Assembly (NCBI GenBank): GCA_024653795.1
Contig: JANLHY010000332.1
Span: 1 to 5,095, forward strand
Origin: Candidatus Brocadiaceae bacterium
GTDB taxonomy: Bacteria; Planctomycetota; Brocadiia; Brocadiales; Brocadiaceae
Direction: 5' to 3'
Length of the DNA: 5,095 nucleotides
Made by a program: the position numbers and the translations under genes. Each line of letters starts with the position of its first letter. Within the stretch, counting starts at the first letter, position 1. Below the pieces are notes generated by a model. It worked only from the letters and a program-made list of their open reading frames with translations. It did not search any database and was not told where the DNA came from. This document shows positions 5,078 to 5,095 of this stretch, in pieces.

Positions 5078-5095
5078 ATGGCGAAGCTTTCTCCA
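5078..5095 (+). CDS. Possible start of a further gene, cut by the window edge
   Basis: ATG at 5078 opens six codons (MAKLSP) before the sequence ends. A GAGGG (5063-5067) sits 10 bases upstream as a plausible ribosome-binding site. Six residues cannot identify a product. Support comes only from the ribosome-binding site, the open frame and the gene-sized gap since the TPR gene. Confidence 0.35.

Overview
The window carries four genes, all on the + strand, and looks like chromosomal sequence from an environmental Gram-negative-type bacterium. The 5' end holds most of an HflC-type SPFH protein whose start lies outside the window. It is followed by an ArsB/NhaD-superfamily (P-protein-like) membrane permease, a membrane protein of unknown function with three predicted membrane segments, and an exported tetratricopeptide-repeat (TPR) protein. 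A possible further gene begins 18 bases before the right edge. The moderately AT-rich genes, exported TPR protein and palindrome-rich spacers would suit an anammox planctomycete (Brocadiales) or a similar slow-growing anaerobe. That placement is an impression; no marker gene here decides it.

Layout: hflC (2-835); a 134-base gap with dispersed-repeat copy A; the permease (970-2322); a 436-base gap with a small hairpin, a long inverted repeat, an unexplained G-run stretch and a 70-base element with terminal inverted repeats; the unknown membrane protein (2759-3637); a 300-base gap with copy B of the dispersed repeat in opposite orientation, a 13-bp hairpin and a 71-base near-perfect hairpin; the TPR gene (3938-4675); and a 249-base MITE-like element (4681-4929) followed by a possibly structured leader before the edge.

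The genes do not form an obvious pathway. Their spacing (134, 436 and 300 bases, each filled with palindromes) argues against one tight operon. HflC normally works with HflK, which would be expected just upstream of the window, to control the FtsH protease. The permease probably exports or exchanges an ion or small anion. The TPR protein is probably a periplasmic or compartment-side scaffold.

The most distinctive content is between the genes. At least six palindromic or repeat families occupy the gaps. Two of them are present twice within 5 kb: the 80-base A/B repeat, and the elements sharing the same roughly 22-base terminal inverted repeats. I see no CRISPR array, rRNA, tRNA, defence system or transposase gene.
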